NCBI GenBank assembly: GCA_021201815.1
Contig: JAJQEC010000127.1
Location: 30,456-72,696 of the forward strand
DNA length: 42,241 bases
Reading direction: 5' to 3'
Origin: Candidatus Azobacteroides sp.
Lineage (GTDB): Bacteria > Bacteroidota > Bacteroidia > Bacteroidales > WRGA01
The notes below the pieces were generated by a model. It was given only the letters and a program-made list of their open reading frames with translations, ran no database searches and was not told where the DNA came from. Below, piece after piece: positions 16,931 to 26,900 of the stretch. The position numbers were made by a program, and so were the translations under genes. Each line of letters opens with the position of its first letter. Position 1 is the first letter of the stretch.

Positions 16931-18685
16931 ATGAAAACAACGACACTTAAAAAATTATTTTCCGTAGTCTTTCTGTTTTGTAGTATGATGGCTGTACAGG
17001 CCGGAAATCTTATTGACAGCAGTGAAAATTTAGCGTTGGGTAAAACCGCAATTGCCGGAGCAGGACAGGGCAATAATTCTCCGGATAAGGCCATTGACGG
17101 GGATGATAATTCTTACTGGCAGGCAGATATTCTGGAAAATGAATGGTGGTATATAGATCTGGAAAAAGTATATAATCTGGCAACTATTAAGATTCGTTGG
17201 GAAAATTCGTATGGTAAGGCCTTCGAATTATATACGGCAATAGATGATCCGACTGGCAATGAGGCAGCCTGGACATTAGTCAAAACTGTTGACCGGATGC
17301 TGGACTTTAGTGGTAATAACTTTTATGAGGAAGAGTTGGTTTTTACGAAACAAGCACGGTATATACGTTATAAAACACTGGAAAGAGGATGGTCGGATTA
17401 TGCTGTAGCTATTCGGGAATTCAGAATATTTGGCGTTAGTGAATATTCTCAAGTTTCGGTTCCTGAATTTTCCGGAGTGGCGTTAGCAGGTATCGAAGAA
17501 ATAAAAGGTGGTGAGGAAGCTTCTTTAACGATAGTTCCGTTGGATCAGGAAAATAATATTTATTCGGGAAGTGTAACAACGGTTGATAATGTTACTGTAA
17601 CTCCGGATAATGGCGGATTGGTAATTGAAGAACGTGACGGGATTTATTATATGGTGGCAAGAGATATGGGAACTTATACTATAAATGCACAAGTGACAGT
17701 GGACGGTGTTACCAGAACCGGTTCAAAAACAATTACGGTTATAGAAGATCCCAGAGTAGTAGAGATAACCATTTCAAAAATTTATCCTCTGGAAGCAGCT
17801 GTTGTAGGAGGACGTGCTATAGAGCTGACCGTAACATGTAAAGACCAGTACAATAATAATATTAATCCCGAAATAACCTGGGTAACAGGAGGAAATGGAA
17901 GTGTAACTAATAATAGATATTCTCCTGATCAAAAGGGTATGGTAACATTAAAAGCAACTTCTCAGACAAAAGCAGGTTTGGTGGAAAGTAATGAGATCAT
18001 TATTAATGTGATATCTGACCATGAAAATGTTGCCCTTGATAAAACAGTAACAGCAATTGATGGTTCTACTGGTCATCAGAATGCTGTAGATGGAAAAATA
18101 GAGACAGAGTGGATAATGCCCCATGTTCCGGAAAGTAATAATATTTATGATGCATGGCTATCAATTGATTTGGAAGAAGTGCATAATATTCATTTGGTAG
18201 AAGTCTGGTGGGAAGGAGCTTGTTCTGCTGATTTTACAATCGATTTTTCTTCTACCGGTACAGATGATGCGGACTTTGTTTCCCATCATACCTTTACAGA
18301 TCAGCCCGGTATGAGTACTATCGTTCAGCAGGGGCATGGAAGTGTAATACCTGCAAGACATGTAAGAATTTATTCTACTAAGGCTGCTACTAATTATGGA
18401 GTAAAAGTAAAAGAAGTTTTTGTGTATGGAGAAACAGCTATACCTACTTCTCTTACTAATATAGCCGGAGAAGATATTGAAATCTACACCGATTTACAGG
18501 AAAAAGCAATCCGGATTTCAGAAGTTGTAAATCAGGTGAATATATATTCTGTACAAGGACAGGCTGTGTTAATGGATCAGAACACAGACCGTGTGGATAT
18601 AGCTTCATTGAACAATGGTTTTTATATTGTGAATGTAATTGATGCTAACGGCAATCAGAAAAATGTAAAAATAACTGTTCGATAA
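16931..18685 (+). CDS. Secreted non-catalytic protein with two discoidin domains, Ig-like repeats and T9SS tail
   Basis: I see no catalytic domain in this 584-residue protein. It has a signal peptide (to about residue 25, MAVQAG), a first F5/8 type C (discoidin) domain at about 30-170 (ENLALGKTAIAGAGQGNNSP, DGDDNSYWQAD, ending EFRIFGV), two bacterial Ig-like segments at about 175-360 (each with the PLDQENN or CKDQYNN style), and a second discoidin domain at about 362-505 (ENVALDKTVTAIDGSTGHQN). It ends in a T9SS sorting domain (NNGFYIVNVIDANGNQK). It is likely a surface or extracellular glucan-binding protein that helps the enzymes hold the polymer. The function is inferred from domain types and position. 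A strong hairpin follows the stop. Confidence 0.8.
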   Translation: MKTTTLKKLFSVVFLFCSMMAVQAGNLIDSSENLALGKTAIAGAGQGNNSPDKAIDGDDNSYWQADILENEWWYIDLEKVYNLATIKIRWENSYGKAFELYTAIDDPTGNEAAWTLVKTVDRMLDFSGNNFYEEELVFTKQARYIRYKTLERGWSDYAVAIREFRIFGVSEYSQVSVPEFSGVALAGIEEIKGGEEASLTIVPLDQENNIYSGSVTTVDNVTVTPDNGGLVIEERDGIYYMVARDMGTYTINAQVTVDGVTRTGSKTITVIEDPRVVEITISKIYPLEAAVVGGRAIELTVTCKDQYNNNINPEITWVTGGNGSVTNNRYSPDQKGMVTLKATSQTKAGLVESNEIIINVISDHENVALDKTVTAIDGSTGHQNAVDGKIETEWIMPHVPESNNIYDAWLSIDLEEVHNIHLVEVWWEGACSADFTIDFSSTGTDDADFVSHHTFTDQPGMSTIVQQGHGSVIPARHVRIYSTKAATNYGVKVKEVFVYGETAIPTSLTNIAGEDIEIYTDLQEKAIRISEVVNQVNIYSVQGQAVLMDQNTDRVDIASLNNGFYIVNVIDANGNQKNVKITVR

Positions 18686-18695
18686 TTTATTCTAT

Positions 18696-18727
18696 ATGGG
18701 ATGTAGCTTTTTCAGGCTACATCCCAT
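18696..18727 (+). terminator. Hairpin terminator after the discoidin protein
   Basis: A perfect 12-bp stem, ATGGGATGTAGC at 18696-18707 and GCTACATCCCAT at 18716-18727, has an 8-base loop and is followed by an AT-rich stretch. It lies 10 bases after the stop codon and before a 0.7 kb gene-poor gap, so it probably ends the first enzyme transcript. Confidence 0.7.
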
Positions 18728-19420
18728 GATTATTTCCTGTCATTGTATTCCTGAAATTATAAGAAAACACTTTTATTTATTATAAGAGAAGAGTATCCCA
18801 TGTCGTTTCGGTTTTTGTTACTTTCAAATCGGAATGCAACATTCTCAGAGGAAACCGGATTCATAAAAGAAAAATACCATGAGAAAAATTATCTTTCCTT
18901 TTTTCCTTATTTTTCTTACAAATTATCATATCGCAAAGGAGCTGATATCAGTTTCTCATGTCTATTCTTATACGCTTGTTATATGAATCAGAAAATGGAA
19001 TAATATTGCAGATACTTAAAATAGCTAGGATGGTCTCTGGCCATTTAAAGCCAATGGCTTTTCTGAAAATAAAAAATTACAAAGACGGAGGAATTAACAA
19101 AACCTCATCCGAATACTTTTTTTCGGATGCTTCTGATAGTACGCAGATACAGAAATGGAAACCATCAGGTATTTAGTTTTTATTCTGAAAAAGTTAATTT
19201 CTCATTAAGAGGTAAAAAAGTTTTTTCCATGCTCCGGAATTAGTATAAAAATAAAACCTTGTAAAATTCATCCGGATATTCAATAAAAAAATGCACATAT
19301 AAAAGATTTATACACTTGTTAAAATCCTATGTTCCGGAATGACAAGAACAGGTAAAAAGATGTTCCCTGAAAGTTCCTTGCTTATTAGTTATTGAAAAAT
19401 ATACATTAAATAAACCCATA
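18728..19420. other. Gene-poor gap before the GH81 gene, possible decayed ORF
   Basis: No convincing gene is present. An ATG at 18879 opens a 35-codon frame with a signal-peptide-like start (MRKIIFPFFLIFLT) that stops at 18986. A following frame to 19176 has no recognisable domain. Two hairpins lie inside, CATCCGAA/TTCGGATG at 19106-19129 and GCCATT/AATGGC near 19040-19058. TTCCGGAAT-like palindromes occur near 19230 and 19333. This may be a decayed secreted-protein gene or a long regulatory leader for the GH81 gene. I see no clear -7 promoter element. Confidence 0.35.
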
Positions 19421-22400
19421 ATGAAAAAATATATCTTCTTGCTTGCTGTTTTTTCCTTTTCTCTTTCTCTATTTTCTCAACAGTCCATCCCCCTGGGAAA
19501 AGGCAGTTATGCTGAGTATCCACCCGAAAGTGTCTGGGATGAAGATGGGTATTTTGCAAAAGAATACCGCTGGTTTAAAGATAACTGGCAGAATCTTTAT
19601 CTGCATGACAATGTACGCAACAGACCTCTCCCGACAAATGACTGGTGGACAAATTATGTTTTCTCCCAATACGGAGGAGAAGCGTGGGCATATCCACATG
19701 CCGTATCAGCCAACAATGAAGGAATCAATATCATGATTCCGAATGGATTTCAGGGCGGAGGAATGATCACCACGCCACTACTGAAAGTAAAAGGAACCAC
19801 TTCGCTTCAGAGCAATGAGGAATCTGTCATCTTTGCCGATTTTGAAAGCCCGGACTATCCGGAAGGTTGGACAATTGTGGGAACAGCTCCCTATCCGGGT
19901 CCCGTAACCTTGCAGGATGTCGATCAGAGCCCGGAACCGAACGGATTTACCGGAGAACGCTTTATGAATACCTATAAAGGAAATGAAGCAACCGTAACTT
20001 TTATCTCGAATAGCTTTGTCATAGAAAAAGATTATATCCGCCTGCTGGTCGGTGGTGGTGATTATATTGACGAAACGTACGTCGGACTCTTTATTGATGG
20101 GATAAGAGTATTTGCTGAAACCGGCCAGAATAGTGGTACCCTTACTTCCAGGTTATGGGATGTAACTTCGTATAAAGGCAAGACCGCTGAAATCCGGATT
20201 GTGGATAATTCAACCGGAGGCTGGGGCTTTATTATGTGTGATGAAATTATCTTTACCAATAGTACCTTTGGGGGGAGCGGGTATGCAAATGATTTTACAC
20301 CAGCTAATTCAAACGTATATGACTGGACCGATCTTGGTTTTACATTCCGGTGTGAAGACAATAACAACCGGTATATGGATGTTACATCAGTACACGGTAT
20401 TCCATATGTTTGGTTGGAATTCAAAGATATTGTACCCATTATCACTCCGGAAAAAACGGCTGCTGTATATACTGTGGCCGGGCAGTTAGTCGATGAATAT
20501 CCGGTACAGCTTTCTGTTTTTGCTATGGAATTCGGAGACCGCATCTATGGAGTTCATGTACCGGAAGGAAGCATATTGCATAAGTCAAAAGGAGAGGACT
20601 TTCAAATAGAACTACCGGCTTCTCATAAGTTTGTGGTTGTTTCGGCTTTACCCACAAAAGAGTTGCTGGGCACCTACGATCTGTATGCCAGAAACAAACC
20701 GGAAAATACCTTGTTTAATTGGGAATACCGGATAAATGAAGGAAAAGTAGCCACTTCTTTCCGCATAGAAACAAAAAATTTACAAACCGGCCAGACAGGC
20801 GGGGAAACCTTAATGAGCTTCCTGCCCCATCATTACCGGACAACAACTAAAAATTTTAATTTTATATCCGGTGCCGATTACCGGAATATCCTGGGAACCA
20901 TGCATACGGCACCCGGCAGCGAGTTTACCGTAGCGTATTTTTTCGGAGGTATGCCTCCTTATCTGCCGGAACCGTTGGACTTAACAGATATGCAGCGAAA
21001 CCGTCTCAACACGATGATAAGTAATGTTGCCAATAGTTCCGGAGGATATAATGGAAACACATATGCAAAAGGATTAGGTGAGCAGTCAAATATGATGTTG
21101 ATGGCAAAATCCATGGATAATCAGGGATTCGAAACGTTGAAGACAAATTTGAAAACGGAACTGGAAGACTGGTTTACTTTTGATGCATCCGAAGCCACAA
21201 AAAAACAATATTTCTTTGCGGAATATCCCGATTATGGTGCCATCATCGGCTTCCCTCCCGGATATGGTTCACAGGGATTCAACGACCTGCATTTTCATAA
21301 TGGCTACTTTACGATGGGAGCGGCACGATTAATGATGGTCGATAAAGAATTTAAAAGAGACTTCGCGGAAATGGCAAAGCTCGTTACCAAATCGTATGCC
21401 AACTGGAAACGCTACGAAGAAACTGGTGGAAATTATCTGCCGTTTCTCAGGACATTTGACCCGTATGTCGGACACTCATGGGCCGGAGGAACAGGAGATG
21501 GCGGCGGAAATAACCAGGAATCTACTTCCGAAGCGATTCATTCCTGGTTCGGAATTTACCTGATGGGTGTAGAATTGAATGATCCGGAAATTATCAGCCT
21601 GGGAGCAATGGGTTACTTACTGGAAACCACTGCTGCCAACGAATACTGGATGGACATGTACGAAGATAATTTTTCTCCGACGTACACAAAAGATTATGTA
21701 GGAATCCTGCGCACCAATGATCTGGCATGGGCTACTTATTTCAGCGGGGATCCCGCCTGGGTGCTGGGCATACAGGCTGTTCCATGTGACTTTTTTTACC
21801 AGTATCTGGGACAACATCCGGAAAGGACAAAGACGATCTTTGAATCTATGCTTTACGATCGTACAACCACTTATTATGATGGAAAACCTTTTGCGGAAAA
21901 TACCAATCCCTATGACAATATCCGGAATATGGGAGCGTACCTGGGAGGTTATCACCTGAATATAATGAATAATTTCGATCCTGTTCTTTCTGCACAACTG
22001 ACAGATGATTTGTATGAGCTTGGAGGAGAATGGACTACCCATATCAATATGGCAACGAATTATTATGTAAGTAATGCGACCATTACCTATGGACTGCCGG
22101 CCGAAGGCTATCATACCAGCATTGCTTCCGGAGCAGTCTATAAAAATGCGGAAGGAGAGCTGACTTATCTGCTTTATAACCCGACCAATGCAGAGGTAGA
22201 TGTAAATATATACAAAGATGGAATCCTAATTGAAACCGTACGGGTAGGAGCCGGGAAATATTATAATTCGCGGATTGTCGGAGGGCAGAAACCTAATGTA
22301 ACCATCACTACCTATCAGGATGGGAATAAAATGGCATTAAATAAAGAAGTAAAAATAAATGCAACTGCTACGGACAGGGATGGAAGCATCTTATGGGTAG

Positions 22401-23875
22401 AGTTTTACCTGGACGAAGAACTTATCGGAACTTCCTATGCAGAGCCATATCAGGTTACCCTGAAACCGGAAACAGCCGGGACAAAATTCCTGAAAGCAAT
22501 AGCAACGGATAATGACGGACTGAAAAGTGATCCTTATATGGTCGAATTAGAAGTCCTGAATATTGAACAAACCCCATTTAATGGTACTCCCTGGAATGTG
22601 CCCACAGATAAAATACGTGCAGTTGAATTTGATGAAGGGGGACCGGAAATATCCTGCCATGATAATGAAATTGAAATGCAGGGGGGAGATAATTACCGTC
22701 CGGGTACAGGTGTGGAAACAGAAGGTACGGCGAGTGGCGACGGAAATATCGGCTATACGAATACCGGGGAATGGTTCGAATATACCATGTATGTGGAAAC
22801 AACCGGTATGTATGAACTTTTTGTAAATTTATCTTCTGCCGGAGGTGGAGCGTTGCAAATAGATATAGATGGAGAAGATATGACAGGAGCAGTTCCGGTG
22901 CCTGATACCGGAGCCTGGGGGAATTATACCGATGTTTCTTTGGGAAAAATACCCTTAAAAGAGGGAAAACATATCATGCGGGTAACCGTTGCAAAAGTGG
23001 GAGCTAATCTGAGTTCCTATAAATTTACTTTCCTGCCCGGAGAAAATATGCCGCCGGAAGTAATCGTAGGAGAAACCCAAATCATTTATTCTCCTGCTAA
23101 CACAGCGAATCTGCTGGCAGAAGGAAAAGCATACGGAGATGCCACTATTACGGCATATCAGTGGGAGCAGACAGACTCAAACACCGAAGTGATAATTTCT
23201 ACACCCGATCAGGCTGCTACCCAGGTATCAGGACTGGAAAACGGAACATATCAATTTAAAGTAACGGTTACGGATACACACGGTTTGACAGGTTCGGAGC
23301 AAACCGTGGTAGTAGTGCGTCCTGCTAATTTCCCACCGGTTGCTAATCCGGGAAACAGCCGTACCGTTCCTTATTCGGAACATGTCGTGCTCGATGGTAC
23401 CCATTCTTTTGACCCGGACGGAACGATTGTGAAATACGTATGGGAGCAGGTAGATACAAATACTCCGGTTATTCTTGAACAACTGAGTGTGATAGACCCT
23501 CTTGCGACTGCATCGGGTTTTGAACCGAATAAATTATATATTTTCCGGTTGACTGTCACCGATAATGAAAATGCTTCTACGTCTGAAAATGTACGCATTT
23601 TTACGGAAATGCCTACAGGGATAGGGGAAGCGCTTACTCCGGAAATAACTATTTATCCGAATCCTTTTACAGATTATTTAATCATTGATTTAAAAGAAAG
23701 CGGAAAGGAATTTGAAAAAATTAAATTGTATTCGGTTACCGGAAACGTCGTACTGGAAGAAAACATACGAGGACGTTCTTCTTTGCAGCTAAATACATCG
23801 GAATTAAAACGCGGATATTATATTCTCGTACTCTCATCCGATCAACAGGTTATTTCCCGTAAAGTAATAAAGTAA
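19421..23875 (+). CDS. GH81 endo-beta-1,3-glucanase with Ig-like, CBM6 and PKD domains and T9SS tail
   Basis: This very large secreted enzyme (1484 residues) should hydrolyse beta-1,3-glucan internally. After a signal peptide (about 1-20, LFSQ) the GH81 catalytic region covers about 25-940 and includes an inserted beta-domain near 135-290. Conserved blocks are RPLPTNDWWTN, the acidic segment FNDLHFHNGY with Asp622, and GGGNNQESTSEAIHSWFG with Glu700 and Glu704, the usual catalytic Asp plus Glu pair of the family. An Ig-like domain (about 965-1045), a CBM6 domain (about 1067-1205), two PKD-type domains (about 1209-1390) and a T9SS domain (from ITIYPNPFTD, about 1410) follow. It is separated from the previous genes by a hairpin and 0.7 kb, so it may have its own promoter. 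Confidence 0.92.
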   Translation: MKKYIFLLAVFSFSLSLFSQQSIPLGKGSYAEYPPESVWDEDGYFAKEYRWFKDNWQNLYLHDNVRNRPLPTNDWWTNYVFSQYGGEAWAYPHAVSANNEGINIMIPNGFQGGGMITTPLLKVKGTTSLQSNEESVIFADFESPDYPEGWTIVGTAPYPGPVTLQDVDQSPEPNGFTGERFMNTYKGNEATVTFISNSFVIEKDYIRLLVGGGDYIDETYVGLFIDGIRVFAETGQNSGTLTSRLWDVTSYKGKTAEIRIVDNSTGGWGFIMCDEIIFTNSTFGGSGYANDFTPANSNVYDWTDLGFTFRCEDNNNRYMDVTSVHGIPYVWLEFKDIVPIITPEKTAAVYTVAGQLVDEYPVQLSVFAMEFGDRIYGVHVPEGSILHKSKGEDFQIELPASHKFVVVSALPTKELLGTYDLYARNKPENTLFNWEYRINEGKVATSFRIETKNLQTGQTGGETLMSFLPHHYRTTTKNFNFISGADYRNILGTMHTAPGSEFTVAYFFGGMPPYLPEPLDLTDMQRNRLNTMISNVANSSGGYNGNTYAKGLGEQSNMMLMAKSMDNQGFETLKTNLKTELEDWFTFDASEATKKQYFFAEYPDYGAIIGFPPGYGSQGFNDLHFHNGYFTMGAARLMMVDKEFKRDFAEMAKLVTKSYANWKRYEETGGNYLPFLRTFDPYVGHSWAGGTGDGGGNNQESTSEAIHSWFGIYLMGVELNDPEIISLGAMGYLLETTAANEYWMDMYEDNFSPTYTKDYVGILRTNDLAWATYFSGDPAWVLGIQAVPCDFFYQYLGQHPERTKTIFESMLYDRTTTYYDGKPFAENTNPYDNIRNMGAYLGGYHLNIMNNFDPVLSAQLTDDLYELGGEWTTHINMATNYYVSNATITYGLPAEGYHTSIASGAVYKNAEGELTYLLYNPTNAEVDVNIYKDGILIETVRVGAGKYYNSRIVGGQKPNVTITTYQDGNKMALNKEVKINATATDRDGSILWVEFYLDEELIGTSYAEPYQVTLKPETAGTKFLKAIATDNDGLKSDPYMVELEVLNIEQTPFNGTPWNVPTDKIRAVEFDEGGPEISCHDNEIEMQGGDNYRPGTGVETEGTASGDGNIGYTNTGEWFEYTMYVETTGMYELFVNLSSAGGGALQIDIDGEDMTGAVPVPDTGAWGNYTDVSLGKIPLKEGKHIMRVTVAKVGANLSSYKFTFLPGENMPPEVIVGETQIIYSPANTANLLAEGKAYGDATITAYQWEQTDSNTEVIISTPDQAATQVSGLENGTYQFKVTVTDTHGLTGSEQTVVVVRPANFPPVANPGNSRTVPYSEHVVLDGTHSFDPDGTIVKYVWEQVDTNTPVILEQLSVIDPLATASGFEPNKLYIFRLTVTDNENASTSENVRIFTEMPTGIGEALTPEITIYPNPFTDYLIIDLKESGKEFEKIKLYSVTGNVVLEENIRGRSSLQLNTSELKRGYYILVLSSDQQVISRKVIK

Positions 23876-23888
23876 ATAGAAGATAAAA

Positions 23889-23930
23889 GTTGCCTTCAGG
23901 AGAAAACTTTCGAATGAAGGCAGTCTTTTT
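23889..23930 (+). terminator. Hairpin with T run after the GH81 gene
   Basis: TGCCTTCA at 23891-23898 pairs with TGAAGGCA at 23915-23922; the sequence then reads GTC followed by five T. It lies 15 bases after the GH81 stop and fits an intrinsic terminator. It overlaps the longest possible start of the next gene, which argues for the later start at 23974. Confidence 0.6.
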
Positions 23931-23973
23931 GAATTCTTTTCAACTTTCTATTAGTGAAAATAAAATACAAGTT

Positions 23974-26900
23974 ATGCGTCAGACAACTTTAATAATAGGA
24001 CTGATTTTTACTACTTTCCAACTGGCTTTTTCCCAGATTCTTGTCAGTGAAGGAAAAGAAAGCCGGGCATCCTCCGTAGAAGCCGGCAATGGAGCTCAGT
24101 ATGGAAATGACGGGAATGAAGGAACCCGTTGGGAAAGTAACTGGGGAGCAGAGAATCCGGACCCGGATGACGAATGGTGGGCAGTGGATCTCGGAAAAGA
24201 ATACCACATTACCCGGGCTGAATTTGTATGGGAGAATGCATACGCAAAAGAATACAAAATAGAGATATCCAATGACCGGGATTTTTCTGAATATACGGAA
24301 ATCGCTTATGTGACAAATGGGGCAGGAGGAAATGAATCAGTACCCACAGACATCAATCCCAAAGGAAGATATGTCCGGTTCCAGGGAATAAAACGGGCAA
24401 CGGGATACGGTTACTCTTTTTATGAGTGCCGGTTTTACGGGCTGGAAGAGTTAACCGCTGTTCCGATTAAAATCGAAGTGCCCTATGTGCAATACCTTAA
24501 AGTAAACCTTTCTCCGGAAGACTTAAATGGAACAAATGAATTGATTATACAAAATACCAACCAGACCGTGGTCCTTATGTATAATGAAGGAAGTCCCTTA
24601 AAAATTTCGTTGCTGGACTTCCGCGGAGATTTCCACATTGATTTCTGGTCACTGGAAAAAGGTTCGGAAACGGATACGATAAAGGGAATACCCCTGAATG
24701 TAGTGGTATATGAAGATATGGTCATACATGTACATCTGACTCCTAAGATCACTTTTGGAAATCAGTCTCCTATTGCAGATGCCAGTCCGGATAAAATCAT
24801 TTATTATCCGGAAAGTAGCGTGGAACTGGACGGTTCCCGGAGTGTGGATGCGGATGGAGAAATAATCAGTTATAACTGGTCGCAGGTCAGTGGTCCTACG
24901 GAAGCTGTCTTATCTGATCCGAACAGTGCGAAAACCACGGCTTCTGAATTAACGCTGGGAGATTATAAATTCCGGTTGACTGTGGTCGATGATTCTCTGG
25001 CAGTCGGAACGGATGATATTATTATTACGGTTTCTCCTCCTGAACAAGTGGATTTTAACCTTGTCTATCCTGCGGACAAAGGGATGATAACAAATACCCG
25101 GCGACCGTCTTTTCAATGGGAAGAAGTACCCGGTGCTACTACCTATGAAGTATTTATAAATATTACCCGCGATGATTATGAGTGGTATTCTTCCGGTAAT
25201 CTGCTGGACCGGTATACAAAAGTAGGGGAAACATCTTCCAATTCTTTTACATTGACCGGTGACCTTGTAGACCGTTGGACATATAAGTGGTATGTAATTG
25301 CTTCCACTCCGAAAGGAATGAAATATTCCAACAAACAACAGTTCGGGCTATACATTCCTATTCTGGAACAAGAGCCGGATGGAATAGATATTGTGGATGG
25401 ATGCCGGGATTTGAATAAGAATGGAACCATCGAGCCGTTTGAAAACTGGCGTTTGACCCCGGAAGAACGACTGGATGACCTGATGAGCCGTCTTACCACA
25501 GAAGAAAAAATCTCCCAGCTTTTCTACGGAGGAAATGATAATCCGTTAGATGGATTTGCTTTTTCCTATGGCGTAGAAAGTGGTATGCGGGAAAGCCAGT
25601 ACAATGCCTCTAAAACGCGGATGGGAATTCCGATTGCTTTTCTGGGAGATAAAGCACATGGCTGGAAGACAATTTATCCCACACAACTTGGTTTGGCAGC
25701 GACCCGCGATATGGATCTGGTTTACCAATGTGGAAATCTGCATCGGATAGAACAAAAATCATTCGGCTTTACAGGTACACTGGCTCCTGTCGCAGAAGTA
25801 AATACAAAAGTCCTTTATCCCAGGATTCAGGAAGGATGCGGGGAAAATGCAGAAGAAGCTGCCGCGATGATCCGGGCGATTGTTTGCGGAATGCAGGGAG
25901 GACCGGAAATTAACCCTCACTCTATGATGATTACTATGAAGCACTGGCCCAGCCAGGGAGCAGGAGGGGAGAGTACCCTGCAATACGATGAGGTGACCAT
26001 AAAATACCATATGAAACCCTGGCATGCAGCCGTGGAAGCAAATGCAGCATCCGCTATGCCCGGTTATAATACATGTCCTTTCCTCGATCCCATGAACGGG
26101 GCAAACACAAGTAAAAAAGTAATTGATTACCTCCGGAATGAAATCAAATTCGATGGGTTTGTCGTTACCGACTGGTTGGCAGCCAATACCGAACAATCAA
26201 TAAAAAGTATGAATGCCGGTGTGGAAGTAATGGGAGGAGCACCTTCTTCCGAGACTGATTTCGATGAATTGCTGGAAGCCGTAGGAATAGAACGGATTGA
26301 TGAAGCCGTACGAAGAGTCCTGAATGTAAAAATCCGCATGGGGATGTTCGAGAATCCGTATGGAGACCCGGAATGTACCTGGACAAACGAAGAACATCAC
26401 GAAATAGTACTGAATGCAGCCCGAAAGTCCCTTACACTATTGAAAAATGAGAATGTCCTGCCCTTAAAACTACAGCCGGAAGATCAGCTTTTAGTAACCG
26501 GGCCTTTGGCAGACTGGGAACATCAGAATGATGATCCCAATGTAATCTGGCAATCTGTTTATTATGATAATCCACAGGCAAAGCGTTTTTTTGAAGCGAT
26601 TAAAGAACGGGCTCAACAGGGAAACATAAAAGTAGTTGCAGACAATGTGGAAAATCCGGAAACGGCAATCGTTGTCATCGGGGAAAAAGCTTATACCCAT
26701 GGCACAGAATGGGAAGACAAGAACCCGGATATTCCGGAAGAACAGTTGAGCATTCTCAGGGAACTGAAAGAAAATGGCGTAAAAGTTGTCACTGTGGTGA
26801 TAATGCCCCGTCCGTATGTATTGACACCCGTAGTTGAATTATCGGATGCCATTCTGGTGGTTTACCGGGGTGGCAATGGAATAGGCCAGGCAGTGGCAGA

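Noticed and set aside
23890-23973. Longer N-terminus for the GH3 fusion protein
   Set aside because: It begins inside a hairpin-plus-T-run terminator and places 28 non-hydrophobic residues before a perfect signal peptide.
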